64,000 bases of DNA from an uncultured Clostridia bacterium (GCA_947631915.1 CANRNC010000002.1:1-64000); one strand, 5' to 3'; positions 50,198-59,620 are shown, counted from the first letter of the stretch. Numbers and translations are program-made. Notes: generated by a model from the sequence alone, not told the origin.

Positions 50198-50978
50198 TTA
50201 TTGTTATATTTTTTACTGCTTTATTAAATATAATTTTTGCAATTATATACAATGCTACTATCCATATACATTGTTTTAGAATAACTTGTAATATTTCTAT
50301 ATTACTTAGTTCACCAAAATAAATGCTTATTGGTGTGTAAATACAATCTTTAAAAGGCAAAAGGTTTGCTATTTTCTGTAAGAACTCCGGAAATAGTGTA
50401 ATGGGTGCTATCATACCAGAAAATATATTTAATATAGATCTTTTGAATATCTCAATTCCCCAAACAGAATTTGTATAGAAAGCTATCATTCCTATAATTA
50501 TTTCAAAAAAGTAAACTACTATAACTGCTAAGCATATTACAACTAAAAAGATTAGGAAATTTATTATCCCAGATGGAGGTAAAACTCCAAAAAGTAAAGA
50601 ACATATAAAAAATGTAATAACCCCTACTATCAGAGCCTCTATCATTTCTCCTATTCTAATTCCGAAGTAATAACAAAAAAATGAAATTGGATTCAATAAT
50701 TCTTTTAAAATTTCTCCTTCTCGAATTGAATTTCCTAAAGTCTCATTTATCCCCCAATCTATTATAGGGCTAAGTGAAACAACTAGAATATAATAGGTAG
50801 TTATCTGTTCAAAACTCATTCCTAAAATTTGATTACCATTTTTGTAAACGGCAAGCCAGATGAATACATACACTGTTATTTGAATTATGAAATTAAATAT
50901 GTATAAAGCCAAGTCGAACCTATAATATAAGTTCTCAGATGTCTCCTGTTTTGCTATAGCAAGAATCTTTTTAATCAT
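50187..50978 (-). CDS. ABC-2 type permease
   Basis: Six-TM, overlaps neighbours by 8-11 bp in an apparent operon. Confidence 0.85.
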   Translation of the reverse strand: MIKKILAIAKQETSENLYYRFDLALYIFNFIIQITVYVFIWLAVYKNGNQILGMSFEQITTYYILVVSLSPIIDWGINETLGNSIREGEILKELLNPISFFCYYFGIRIGEMIEALIVGVITFFICSLLFGVLPPSGIINFLIFLVVICLAVIVVYFFEIIIGMIAFYTNSVWGIEIFKRSILNIFSGMIAPITLFPEFLQKIANLLPFKDCIYTPISIYFGELSNIEILQVILKQCIWIVALYIIAKIIFNKAVKNITINGG

Positions 50979-51972
50979 TAATTATTTCTCCTCTATATAT
51001 TTCTTTTAGTATTTCTTCTAGTCCCTCTTCTTGTATATGCATATCTAATATTTCGCAATAGTTAGATACTGATTTTACTACATCCATAACTGTTAGTTTA
51101 TCATGATTAAACTTTATTTTAATTGAATTTTCACTTTCTTCTATTACTTCAAATTCTTCTTCACTGGTTTCAAGAGTTATATTTTTACTCTTGTTTTCTA
51201 TAATAAATTCGGCTATAATGTGTTTTCCATATTCATTTTTAAAGTTTTCTTTCTCTCCATCATAAATGATGTTTCCTTTGTCTATTAATATAATTCTATC
51301 GCATACTTCTTCTATATCTTTTAAATCGTGCGTTGTGAGTATTATAGTGGTCTTTTGCTCTTTATTTATATCTTTTATAAATTTTCTAATATTCTCCTTT
51401 ACTAAAATGTCTAGCCCTATTGTAGGCTCATCTAAGTAAACAACTTTAGGGTTATGTAAAAAAGTAGCAGCAATTTCACATCTCATTTTCTGTCCTAAGC
51501 TTAGATTTTTTACTTGCTTATCTAATAAATCCTTTAAGTCTAGGATTTTGGTAAATTTTTCAAGATTTTCCTCATATTCCTTATCTGATAAATCATACAT
51601 CTTTTTTATCAATTTAAAAGATTCAATTACTGGTAGGTCCCACCAAAGTTGTGTTTTTTGTCCAAATACTGCTCCTATTTGTTTATTATTTTGTATCCTC
51701 TTTTCATTTGGAACTATACCGTTTACCTCTATTTTCCCAGATGTTGGTGTTAGTAAACCTGTTAGCATCTTAATTGTTGTTGATTTACCTGCTCCGTTTT
51801 CTCCTATATAACCAACAAGTTCTCCTTCTTCTATATTAAAACTTATATTATTTACTGCTGTTACTTCTTTGTATTTTGGATGAATTAAATGTTTTATATA
51901 TCCTACTACACCATGTTTTTTCTGGCTTATTTTATATTTTTTTACTAAATCTTTAACTTCGATTAATGCCAT
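50971..51972 (-). CDS. ABC transporter ATP-binding protein
   Basis: GYIGENGAGKSTTIKMLTGLLTPTSG, LSLGQKMRCEIAATFLHNPKVVYLDEPTIGLD. Confidence 0.95.
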   Translation of the reverse strand: MALIEVKDLVKKYKISQKKHGVVGYIKHLIHPKYKEVTAVNNISFNIEEGELVGYIGENGAGKSTTIKMLTGLLTPTSGKIEVNGIVPNEKRIQNNKQIGAVFGQKTQLWWDLPVIESFKLIKKMYDLSDKEYEENLEKFTKILDLKDLLDKQVKNLSLGQKMRCEIAATFLHNPKVVYLDEPTIGLDILVKENIRKFIKDINKEQKTTIILTTHDLKDIEEVCDRIILIDKGNIIYDGEKENFKNEYGKHIIAEFIIENKSKNITLETSEEEFEVIEESENSIKIKFNHDKLTVMDVVKSVSNYCEILDMHIQEEGLEEILKEIYRGEIIND

Positions 51973-51986
51973 ATTTTATTCCTTCC

Positions 51987-52850
51987 CTATGCTTCTCTTT
52001 TCCAATAAAATAAATATTGTTGTGCTAACCCCGCTAAATTTTCATATTTCTCTTTTGCAAGTTTTTGTAATTCTTTTTTTGACACTTTTTCTTCATCTTC
52101 TTTATGTATGTATAATTCATTCATTACTCTTCTTACCCAAACATCTATTGGAAAGACCTCATATCTTTTTAAAGAAAATAATAGTATACAATCTGCTACT
52201 TTTGGTCCTACTCCTGGTAATTGTATCAATTTTTCTCTTAACTTTTCTGTATCTTTTTCAGAGCTTAATTCTTCTAATGTCATTTTTTCTGTTAAGAAAA
52301 TCTGTGTAGTATCATAGATTCTTTTATCTCTAAATCCTAGACCTATATTTCTTAAATCTTCTATGCTTGCTTTACTTAATTGTTGTATAGTTGGAAAAGT
52401 ATAATAAGTTTCGTTATTCCACGTTATCTCATTTCCATATTTCTTACAAATTCTATCAATTATTCCTTTTATTCTAGGAATGTTGTTGTTTGCTGATATC
52501 TCAAAAGATATTATTGTTTCCCATAAGTCTTGATTTAAAATTCTAATGCCTTTTCCATAGTTAATGCTATTGGCCAAATACTCATCAATATTTGATAATT
52601 TTTCTTTTATTTTTTCATAACTTGTTTTTAAATCAAAATAATCTTCGCAGACTTCTTTTATATTGCCATTACATATACCTTTGAAAATAATATTGTCTCC
52701 TTCCTTTTTTACATTCATAACATTATTTCCAAAGACTCCTGTATACGAACCATCGCTTTGTTCATTCCATCTAAAGCATTGTCCACATTCAAAGATGTGC
52801 TTTGGTTCAAAAGATTTACAATTTTTTAATATATATTGTTGTTCTTCCAT
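51987..52850 (-). CDS. 8-oxoguanine DNA glycosylase / HhH-GPD protein
   Basis: FECGQCFRWNEQ, LIQLPGVGPKVADCILLFSLKRYEVFPIDVWVRRVM. Start placed at MEEQQYILKN (52850); the ORF-track extension to 53000 reads through a REP palindrome. Confidence 0.9.
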   Translation of the reverse strand: MEEQQYILKNCKSFEPKHIFECGQCFRWNEQSDGSYTGVFGNNVMNVKKEGDNIIFKGICNGNIKEVCEDYFDLKTSYEKIKEKLSNIDEYLANSINYGKGIRILNQDLWETIISFEISANNNIPRIKGIIDRICKKYGNEITWNNETYYTFPTIQQLSKASIEDLRNIGLGFRDKRIYDTTQIFLTEKMTLEELSSEKDTEKLREKLIQLPGVGPKVADCILLFSLKRYEVFPIDVWVRRVMNELYIHKEDEEKVSKKELQKLAKEKYENLAGLAQQYLFYWKREA

Positions 52851-52913
52851 TTCTTTTCCTCTTTTACTTCTATGGGCATGGTATTCTAAATAAATTTCTT
52901 GGATATTAAAAAA

Positions 52914-52933
52914 GGGCACGGTGCACCGTGCCC
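52914..52933. repeat. REP-like palindrome GGGCACGGTGCACCGTGCCC
   Basis: Perfect 20-bp palindrome. Confidence 0.88.
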
Positions 52934-53045
52934 TTACATCCACGTGCCCATACAATCTGAATAAAGTATAACACAAAAGCGAATGATTGTAAATATTCAC
53001 TTGCTCGTGTAAATTGTTGTTTGTATGAGTAACTTAAAATTCTTA

Positions 53046-53924
53046 TTACTGGATGATTTGTTTCCAAAACATTTTATTATCTTTAAATTCATAATTTATT
53101 TTATTATCATCATATAAATACGATAAATATGATTTTATTGTACTACCTATAAGAACATATTGATTACTATTCATTGTAAGTTTATATTCATCAAATATAT
53201 ACTTTAAAATTTCCTCGAATGTTTTTTCCTTTTGGCAACTATCATAAATCTTATTTATAATCTCTTTTATTTTATCCTTATTAAGTTTTATCAAATTAGA
53301 TATATCCTTTGTTGCTTCACAATGAGATGGAATATATAAGTTACCTTTTAATTGACTCAAATAGTCTAAAGTATCCAGAAATCCTTTTACATCATAAATG
53401 AAAAATAAATGATATTTTGTAATTGTTTCTTCACTAAATAGAGCATCTGCCAAAAAATACACATTATCACTTGTTTTTATTCCTATCATATCAAAGAAAT
53501 GACCTTTTAACGTAAAGTATTCAAGTCCTTCGGGTAAGTTATTCTCTATTGGCATTACGACTGATTCTTTTGCTAGTAAAAATTTATTTTTAAGCTCTTT
53601 AAATGGATAACCACCATATAAGAATGAAGGCTCTAAAATAGGATTTTCTGTAAAACTTTTTTCAATGTTGTATGCTAGAATATTACAATTTGTTCTATCT
53701 TGAATAAGTTTATTTCCTCCAATATGATCTGCATTAGAATGTGTTATTATTATTCCTTTAATTTTCCAACCTTGCTCTTCAGTAATTTTTAATATTTTTT
53801 TACCTGCATCTTTATCATTTCCAGTATCTATTAAATAAACGTTTTGATCGTCTACTCTATATATACCAATATTTGTATTATTTTTAATATAATAAGTTCT
53901 CTCTCCTACCTTTACTAATTCCAT
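53046..53924 (-). CDS. MBL-fold metallohydrolase
   Basis: ITHSNADHIGGNKLI, LIDTGNDKDAGKK, LYIPSHCEATKD. Confidence 0.88.
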   Translation of the reverse strand: MELVKVGERTYYIKNNTNIGIYRVDDQNVYLIDTGNDKDAGKKILKITEEQGWKIKGIIITHSNADHIGGNKLIQDRTNCNILAYNIEKSFTENPILEPSFLYGGYPFKELKNKFLLAKESVVMPIENNLPEGLEYFTLKGHFFDMIGIKTSDNVYFLADALFSEETITKYHLFFIYDVKGFLDTLDYLSQLKGNLYIPSHCEATKDISNLIKLNKDKIKEIINKIYDSCQKEKTFEEILKYIFDEYKLTMNSNQYVLIGSTIKSYLSYLYDDNKINYEFKDNKMFWKQIIQ

Positions 53925-53991
53925 ATGATTTCTCCTATATATATTAAGTTTTTAAGAATTCAAATTGTATTTTTATTACAATTAATTTAAT

Positions 53992-54011
53992 GGGCACAGT
54001 ATACCGTGCCC
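53992..54011. repeat. REP-like palindrome GGGCACAGTATACCGTGCCC
   Basis: GGGCAC/GTGCCC stem, variable centre. Confidence 0.8.
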
Positions 54012-54020
54012 ATGCATTTT

Positions 54021-54686
54021 TTAATCTATCATTGTTATTTTTTCTATAACTGGTTGATTTTCTTTTAAAACTGTTCCATTGTTATCTTCTACTTTTGTAT
54101 CTTTACATATTTTATCTACTATCTCTATTCCACTTGTAACTTTTCCAAATCCTGCATACTGTCCATCTAAAAATGTACTATCTTCATGAACTATAAAAAA
54201 CTGTGAACTTGCACTATTATAAGCATTTGACCTTGCCATTGAAATTGTTCCTCTAACATGAGATATTGTGTTTTTTACTCCATTTGCTGAAAATTCGCCT
54301 TTAATTTTTTCACTACTTCCTCCCATTCCAGTTCCTTCTGGGTCTCCTCCCTGAATCATAAATCCATCTATAATTCTATGGAATGTTAATCCATTATAAA
54401 ATCCTTCATTAACTAATTTTGCAAAATTAGCAACTGTTATTGGAGCAACATCCGCATCTAGTTCTACTTCAATTGTACCATAATTTCTTATTTCTATTTT
54501 TGTATGATGTTTTCCTGTACTATACATATCTTTCTCCTCCTTATCATTATTTGTTTGTGTTATTTCTTTATTTGTATTGTTATCATCCTTCTTACCATTA
54601 TTAGATAATGCTTTTACAATAAAAATTCCTGCTACTATTATTAGAATTATAATTGCAATAATTAATATCATTTTTTTATTCATCAC
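54021..54686 (-). CDS. Membrane-anchored cyclophilin-type peptidyl-prolyl isomerase
   Basis: FHRIIDGFMIQGGDPEGTGMGG, SQFFIVHEDSTFLDGQYAGFGKV; N-terminal TM. Confidence 0.94.
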   Translation of the reverse strand: MMNKKMILIIAIIILIIVAGIFIVKALSNNGKKDDNNTNKEITQTNNDKEEKDMYSTGKHHTKIEIRNYGTIEVELDADVAPITVANFAKLVNEGFYNGLTFHRIIDGFMIQGGDPEGTGMGGSSEKIKGEFSANGVKNTISHVRGTISMARSNAYNSASSQFFIVHEDSTFLDGQYAGFGKVTSGIEIVDKICKDTKVEDNNGTVLKENQPVIEKITMID

Positions 54687-55008
54687 AACGTACCTCCTAT
54701 AAATTTGTTTAATATAAAGATGTGTCCTATTTATCTTTATTTCTTGGACAATCTATTATATAATAACACAATAGTAAATGACTTTCAATAATTACTTGCC
54801 TTTTATTTATACTATTATTTTCAGATTATTAGTTAAATACACTTCTTTTATTTGTGTTGCTTTACTTTTATCCACTTACTTTTTTCATTCTGTATCAAAA
54901 GTAATAATCAATATTTTTGTAGACATGATATCGTTATAATTATTCTTTCAAAAAGCCTTAAATATTAGCTGTAATAATGTCAAAAAGATTTTATTCGAAT
55001 GGTTTTTC

Positions 55009-55037
55009 TTGAAATCATCAGAAAATTATGTTAATAT
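55009..55037 (+). promoter_or_regulatory. Putative promoter TTGAAA-N17-TAATAT
   Basis: 75 bp upstream of the GGAGG ribosome-binding site and ATG at 55112. Confidence 0.45.
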
Positions 55038-55111
55038 AATCTTATACAGGGTTAAACACTTTGTGTAAAAATGTAGATAACAAAATACATATTAAAATAG
55101 GAGGAATAAAA

Positions 55112-55567
55112 ATGATTAGATGTCATGACTTTATTAATGGAGTGTATTATGAAGATCCTTTTACAGGTGAGAAAATCTCTGAATCAGAGTATTGTGAAAT
55201 GAAATATGAAGAAGAACTTCTTCGGCAATATCAACACTATATATTAATAGCAGAGTGTGAAAGTTTTATAAACAATACTTTCTTCTATTGTGATTCTATA
55301 CGATGGAATTATAGAACATCACAGGTCGATTCAGAAAACATTATTATTTTGTCTGAAACTGAATATATCAAAAACGAGGATGGAGTATATTATTATCGAT
55401 CATATAAAGGCGACGATTATCTTTCTCTGGAAGTTGTTTGTAATAAGCAGATTCATTTGGACAAAATAGATGAATTATACGATTTTATTGTGTGTGTCAT
55501 AAAAGGCAAAGGTTTTTTATATCGTAAAAATCAGTTTATTGAGACAATTGAGAAATATGTATTTTAA
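55112..55567 (+). CDS. Uncharacterised small acidic protein
   Basis: ATG preceded by AGGAGGAATAAAA; product MIRCHDFINGVYYEDPFTGEKISESEYCEM..; own promoter and terminator; no family recognised. Confidence 0.7.
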   Translation: MIRCHDFINGVYYEDPFTGEKISESEYCEMKYEEELLRQYQHYILIAECESFINNTFFYCDSIRWNYRTSQVDSENIIILSETEYIKNEDGVYYYRSYKGDDYLSLEVVCNKQIHLDKIDELYDFIVCVIKGKGFLYRKNQFIETIEKYVF

Positions 55568-55579
55568 GTTATCAAGACG

Positions 55580-55617
55580 AATGGAGAATAACTGCTATAT
55601 AGCAGTTGTTCTCCATT
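55580..55617 (+). terminator. Hairpin AATGGAGAATAACTGC-TATA-TAGCAGTTGTTCTCCATT
   Basis: Long stem with G.U pair, just after the 55112-55567 ORF. Confidence 0.8.
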
Positions 55618-55650
55618 TGTTTATATCGTGTGTTTTATCTATCTAATAAA

Positions 55651-55669
55651 GGGCACATGCAATGTGCCC
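55651..55669. repeat. REP-like palindrome GGGCACATGCAATGTGCCC
   Basis: Identical to 55899-55917 and 1794-1812; CCTACA tail. Confidence 0.9.
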
Positions 55670-55898
55670 CTACAGTTGCTTTTCAATATAGAATTATTTC
55701 CTTAAAAATTTAAAATAAAAATTCTGAATTCGCAGGAATTTTCGTGGAATGAAGTTGAATTTCTTAATTTGCCTTATGGAAATAGTTTAGTTTTATGCTA
55801 AAAGGGTGCCATAAGGTAAATTTAGAAATTGTATGAATGGAACGAAACTTCACAAGAATGAAGAATTTTATATTGTTAAATTTTTATTTTATATAAAA

Positions 55899-55917
55899 GG
55901 GCACATGCAATGTGCCC
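55899..55917. repeat. REP-like palindrome GGGCACATGCAATGTGCCC
   Basis: Identical copy 248 bp from 55651; CCTACA tail. Confidence 0.9.
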
Positions 55918-55959
55918 CTACAGACCTATATTATCCCTGTAAAATTTACACAGTAAATT

Positions 55960-56856
55960 TTACAATAGTGTTGCACCTATTATTCCCGCGTCGTTCTCAA
56001 ATTGGGCTAGTACTATTTCTGGCATTTCACCATTGAATGTTTTTACTTTTTTTAAGGCTTTTTCTACTTTTTCCCCTAATACGTCTGTATGATATACATA
56101 GCTTCCTCCAATGCATATTGCTTCAGGTTCAAATATGTTTACTAGGTTGGCTATTCCTTCTGCAAGATTGTCTGCAAATTCATCTAATAAATCTTCTATT
56201 TTGTCTGCATCTCTTTTTGCGAGTTCAAATATTATTTCTCCATTTAAATCTCCTGATAGATTTAGTCTTTGTGCGATTTTATCTCTTAATCTCTTCATAG
56301 ATGCATATACTTCAAAACATCCTTTTCTTCCACAATTACATTGAATTCCATCTTTTTTTATTACCATATGTCCTATTTCTATTCCTACATATCTTTTAGG
56401 TACTAACATTTTTCCATTCATAAAAACAGCACCACCTATACCTGTACCTAAACACATAAATATAGCATCATTATAGTTTTTTAATGCTCCATATTTTTTT
56501 TCGCATAGCCCTGCACATTTAGCATCGTTTGATAATTTTATTGGTGCAGAAAAGTATCTTTGTAATTTTTCGACAATATGAAAATCGTAAATTCCAAGAT
56601 TTTCTGCTTTGATTACTACTCCATCTTTGGATGTTCCTGGACATGCTATACCTATTTTTTCTATGTCCTCTGCTTTAATATTATTATCTCTTAAAATCTC
56701 GTTTATAGCTATTGCTGTTGTTTCTTCTATGAGTTTGTCTATATTTTTTCTGCCTTCTGAATTTATATTTTTTTCTTTTTTTACTACTATATTTCCTTTA
56801 CTATCAATTAGTCCAACAGCAATATGACTTCCTCCAATATCTATTCCAATTTTCAT
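55960..56856 (-). CDS. ROK family sugar kinase (glucokinase-like)
   Basis: MKIGIDIGGSHIAVGLID, CLGTGIGGAVFMNGK, CNCGRKGCFEVYAS zinc motif. Confidence 0.93.
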   Translation of the reverse strand: MKIGIDIGGSHIAVGLIDSKGNIVVKKEKNINSEGRKNIDKLIEETTAIAINEILRDNNIKAEDIEKIGIACPGTSKDGVVIKAENLGIYDFHIVEKLQRYFSAPIKLSNDAKCAGLCEKKYGALKNYNDAIFMCLGTGIGGAVFMNGKMLVPKRYVGIEIGHMVIKKDGIQCNCGRKGCFEVYASMKRLRDKIAQRLNLSGDLNGEIIFELAKRDADKIEDLLDEFADNLAEGIANLVNIFEPEAICIGGSYVYHTDVLGEKVEKALKKVKTFNGEMPEIVLAQFENDAGIIGATLL

Positions 56857-56904
56857 ATTTTTTCTCCTATATTTATATTTTACTAGGCATAGTATTCATG
56901 CTAT

Positions 56905-57037
56905 ATAAATTTAAAAAAGAATCGTTCTATGGGTATGTAGACAAAATTGAAATCAATGAGGCGTACTTATATTGTACGTTGATTTTGTTTCAATTGAAGT
57001 CTAACGACGCCAAAGAACGATTATATTTTAAATTTTA
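56905..57037 (-). terminator. Extended nested hairpin downstream of hpf, reaching its stop codon
   Basis: Outer arms ataaatttaaaaaagaatcgttctatgg and ccaaagaacgattatattttaaatttat; inner TAGAC/GTCTA and GCGTAC-TTATATT-GTACGT; ends in T-run on the minus strand. Confidence 0.7.
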
Positions 57038-57571
57038 TGCTTCTGGTTCTACTAAACCATAATTATTAGAATCTTTTAATTTAAAGATTACATTTACTTT
57101 TCCTGTATCAATATTTATAAATGTATAAAAATTGTTTCCTGGTTTTTCTTGTAATTTTAATTTTGCATCTTCTGGTGCCATTGGTTTTATTTCATAATAT
57201 AAAGTCTTTACAATTTCATTTTCTATAGGTTTTACTTCTTGTATAAATACTGATTCTTTAACTTTTAAAGAATCATCTCTATTCATTTTATCCTTTTTTG
57301 TTTTATATTTTCTAATTTGACCTTCTAATATATCTATGTCTTTATCAATTGCAGCATAAAGGTCTGTATGCTCTGTTACAGCTCTAAACATATCGAATTT
57401 TGTATTTACTTGTATTTCTGCTATTTGTGAGTTTTTCTCTGATTTTATTGTTACCGTAGCATTTACTTCTGTTCCTTCAAAATATTTTTCAATTCTGACT
57501 AATTTTTTTTCAGCATATTCAATTATTGCATCTGTGACTTTAACGTCTTTTCCTGTTACTTTTACGTTCAT
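57035..57571 (-). CDS. hpf: Ribosome hibernation promoting factor, long form
   Basis: MNVKVTGKDVKVTDAIIEYAEKKLVRIEKYF; C-terminal YYEIKPMAPEDAKLKLQEKPGNNFYTFINIDTGKVNVIFKLKDSNNYGLVEP. Confidence 0.93.
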   Translation of the reverse strand: MNVKVTGKDVKVTDAIIEYAEKKLVRIEKYFEGTEVNATVTIKSEKNSQIAEIQVNTKFDMFRAVTEHTDLYAAIDKDIDILEGQIRKYKTKKDKMNRDDSLKVKESVFIQEVKPIENEIVKTLYYEIKPMAPEDAKLKLQEKPGNNFYTFINIDTGKVNVIFKLKDSNNYGLVEPEA

Positions 57572-57729
57572 TTTAATCTCATCCTTCCTATACCGTAATT
57601 CAATTGTATTATATTATAAGATATATTTATTGTCAATAATTGTTGTTAATATTAATATTGGTACACATTCAATAATTATATTGTGCAAATTTTTCTTCTA
57701 CTACAATAAAAAATTCCTACAATATAAAA

Positions 57730-57756
57730 AAATGCCATTTATACTGGCATTTTTCA
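57730..57756 (-). terminator. acpP terminator AAAAATGCCA-N7-TGGCATTTTT
   Basis: 10-bp stem with T-tract, immediately downstream of acpP. Confidence 0.85.
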
Positions 57757-57770
57757 TTTGTTCATTTATT

Positions 57771-58010
57771 TTATTGTTTATCTTTTATATATTCTACAAC
57801 ATCATTTACTGTAGATATTTTTTCAGCATCACTATCAGGAATTTCCATGTCAAATTCTTCTTCTAGTGCCATTATCAATTCAACTACATCTAATGAATCT
57901 GCTCCTAAATCATCTATAAAAGATGCTTCTTTTGTAACAGCGTCTTCTGCAACACTTAATTGTTCGATAATTATTCTTTTTACCTTTTCAAAGATTTCAT
58001 CATTCTCCAT
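57771..58010 (-). CDS. acpP: Acyl carrier protein
   Basis: [36 protein letters not shown]. Confidence 0.97.
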   Translation of the reverse strand: MENDEIFEKVKRIIIEQLSVAEDAVTKEASFIDDLGADSLDVVELIMALEEEFDMEIPDSDAEKISTVNDVVEYIKDKQ

Positions 58011-58092
58011 TTATATTCTCCTCCTTTTAAATTTAACTATTTTCCTTTATATTTAAAACTTAATAACAAGATAATATATATATTAAATTTTG

Positions 58093-59130
58093 TCAAGCAT
58101 TTTTTGGTATTTTTTCAAATTCCTCTATCATTCTTTCGACAGCTTTATTATCGACAAATTTTTCAGCTTGTTTTATTGTAAAATAGAATAAGTAGTCATC
58201 ACTACTTCCGTGTGCTTTGACAACTGGTTTTTTAACTCCTAAAAATAATGCTCCTCCGTATTCTTTATAATCCATTGTTTTTCTAAATCTATTTATTGCT
58301 GGCATACATGGGATTGCTCCAATTATGGATAATATATTATGTTTAAGACTTTCCACTAGAGAACGTTTAACAAACTTTCCTATTCCTTCAACCGCTTTTA
58401 GGAATATGTTTCCTGTAAATCCATCTGTAACTATAGCATCAATTTCACCTGAAAAAGCATCTCTTCCTTCGACATTTCCGACGAAATTAATTCCTAATTC
58501 CTCTGATTTTTCTTTTAATAACTCATATGATTCTTTGGTTAATTCATTACCTTTTGTTTCTTCTGTTCCTATATTTAATAAACCTACTGCTGGTTTTTCT
58601 ATTCCAAAAGTATTTCTTAAATATATAGTTGACATTTGTGCAAATTGTAATAGATTTATTGGCTTACAGTTTGTATTTGCTCCAGAGTCTATTAATAATA
58701 ATCTACTATGATATGCAGGTAAAATTCCTGCTAAAGCTGGTCTATCTATTCCTTTTATTCTTCCTACTAGAAGTGTTGCTCCTGTAAGTAGTGCTCCTGA
58801 ATTTCCAGCAGAAATGAATACGTCTCCTTTTCCTTCTTTTAATAAATTAAATCCAACAACCATTGATGAATCTTTTTTATGCTTTATTGCTTCTGTTGGT
58901 TTATCTTCCATTTCTATAATTTGTGTTGTGTTATGTATTTTTATCTTTGGAGAAATATCACTTATTGAATTTTTTCCAAATAATTCTTTAACACGTTTAT
59001 TTATAATTTCTTCATTTCCAGTTAATAGTATTTCTGTATTTTCTGCAACTTCTTTTATTGCTCTTACTGCTCCTTTTATTACTGCATCAGGTGCATTATC
59101 TCCACCCATAGCGTCTAATATTATAATCAC
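58093..59130 (-). CDS. plsX: Phosphate acyltransferase
   Basis: MIIILDAMGGDNAPDAVIKGAV, FISAGNSGALLTGATLLVGRIKGIDRPAL, VTDGFTGNIFLKAVEG. Confidence 0.96.
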   Translation of the reverse strand: MIIILDAMGGDNAPDAVIKGAVRAIKEVAENTEILLTGNEEIINKRVKELFGKNSISDISPKIKIHNTTQIIEMEDKPTEAIKHKKDSSMVVGFNLLKEGKGDVFISAGNSGALLTGATLLVGRIKGIDRPALAGILPAYHSRLLLIDSGANTNCKPINLLQFAQMSTIYLRNTFGIEKPAVGLLNIGTEETKGNELTKESYELLKEKSEELGINFVGNVEGRDAFSGEIDAIVTDGFTGNIFLKAVEGIGKFVKRSLVESLKHNILSIIGAIPCMPAINRFRKTMDYKEYGGALFLGVKKPVVKAHGSSDDYLFYFTIKQAEKFVDNKAVERMIEEFEKIPKNA

Positions 59131-59252
59131 TAAATATCCCTCTTCTTTCTAATCACAGTTTATGCATGTTCTTATTGTATTATTAATATTTCAAAAAATC
59201 AATACTTTTTCACCATAAATTATAAATAAAAATACACAAAAAAAGTAGTGTT

Positions 59253-59620
59253 ACACTCTTTAACGACGAAATATTCTTATCATACAAATACCAGTAAAAT
59301 CGCTTCGCAATTTTTCAGGTATTTATATGATAATGTAGCGTTCCGCTACTCTAACATAATAAAGAAAATAAAAAAAAGAGAATGCTGAAGCATTCTTAAA
59401 GATAATTTTTTCATATTATACAAACACCAGTAAAATTGCTTCGCAATTTTCCATGCGTTTGTATAGAGATAGTCTAACACTCTCTAGCGACGAAATATTC
59501 TTATCATATAAATACCAGTAAAATCGCTTCGCAATTTTTCAGGTATTTATATGATAATGTAGCGTTCCGCTACTCTAGCATAATAAAGAAAATAAAAAAA
59601 AGAGAGTGCTTGCAGCATTC
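59253..59620. repeat. Tandem duplication (about 224-bp period) of hairpin-core plus terminator-like module downstream of tuf
   Basis: cactctYtaRcgacgaaatattcttatcataYaaataccagtaaaatcgcttcgcaatttttcaggtatttatatgataatgtagcgttccgctactctaRcataataaagaaaataaaaaaaagaga present twice (from about 59254 and 59478). A third, diverged core lies at about 59429-59450. Confidence 0.93.

Noticed and set aside
52851-53000. 50-aa N-terminal extension of the glycosylase ORF
   Set aside because: It translates through the GGGCACGGTGCACCGTGCCC palindrome (RARCTVPF); the start at 52850 has a good AGGAAA ribosome-binding site and matches the domain start.
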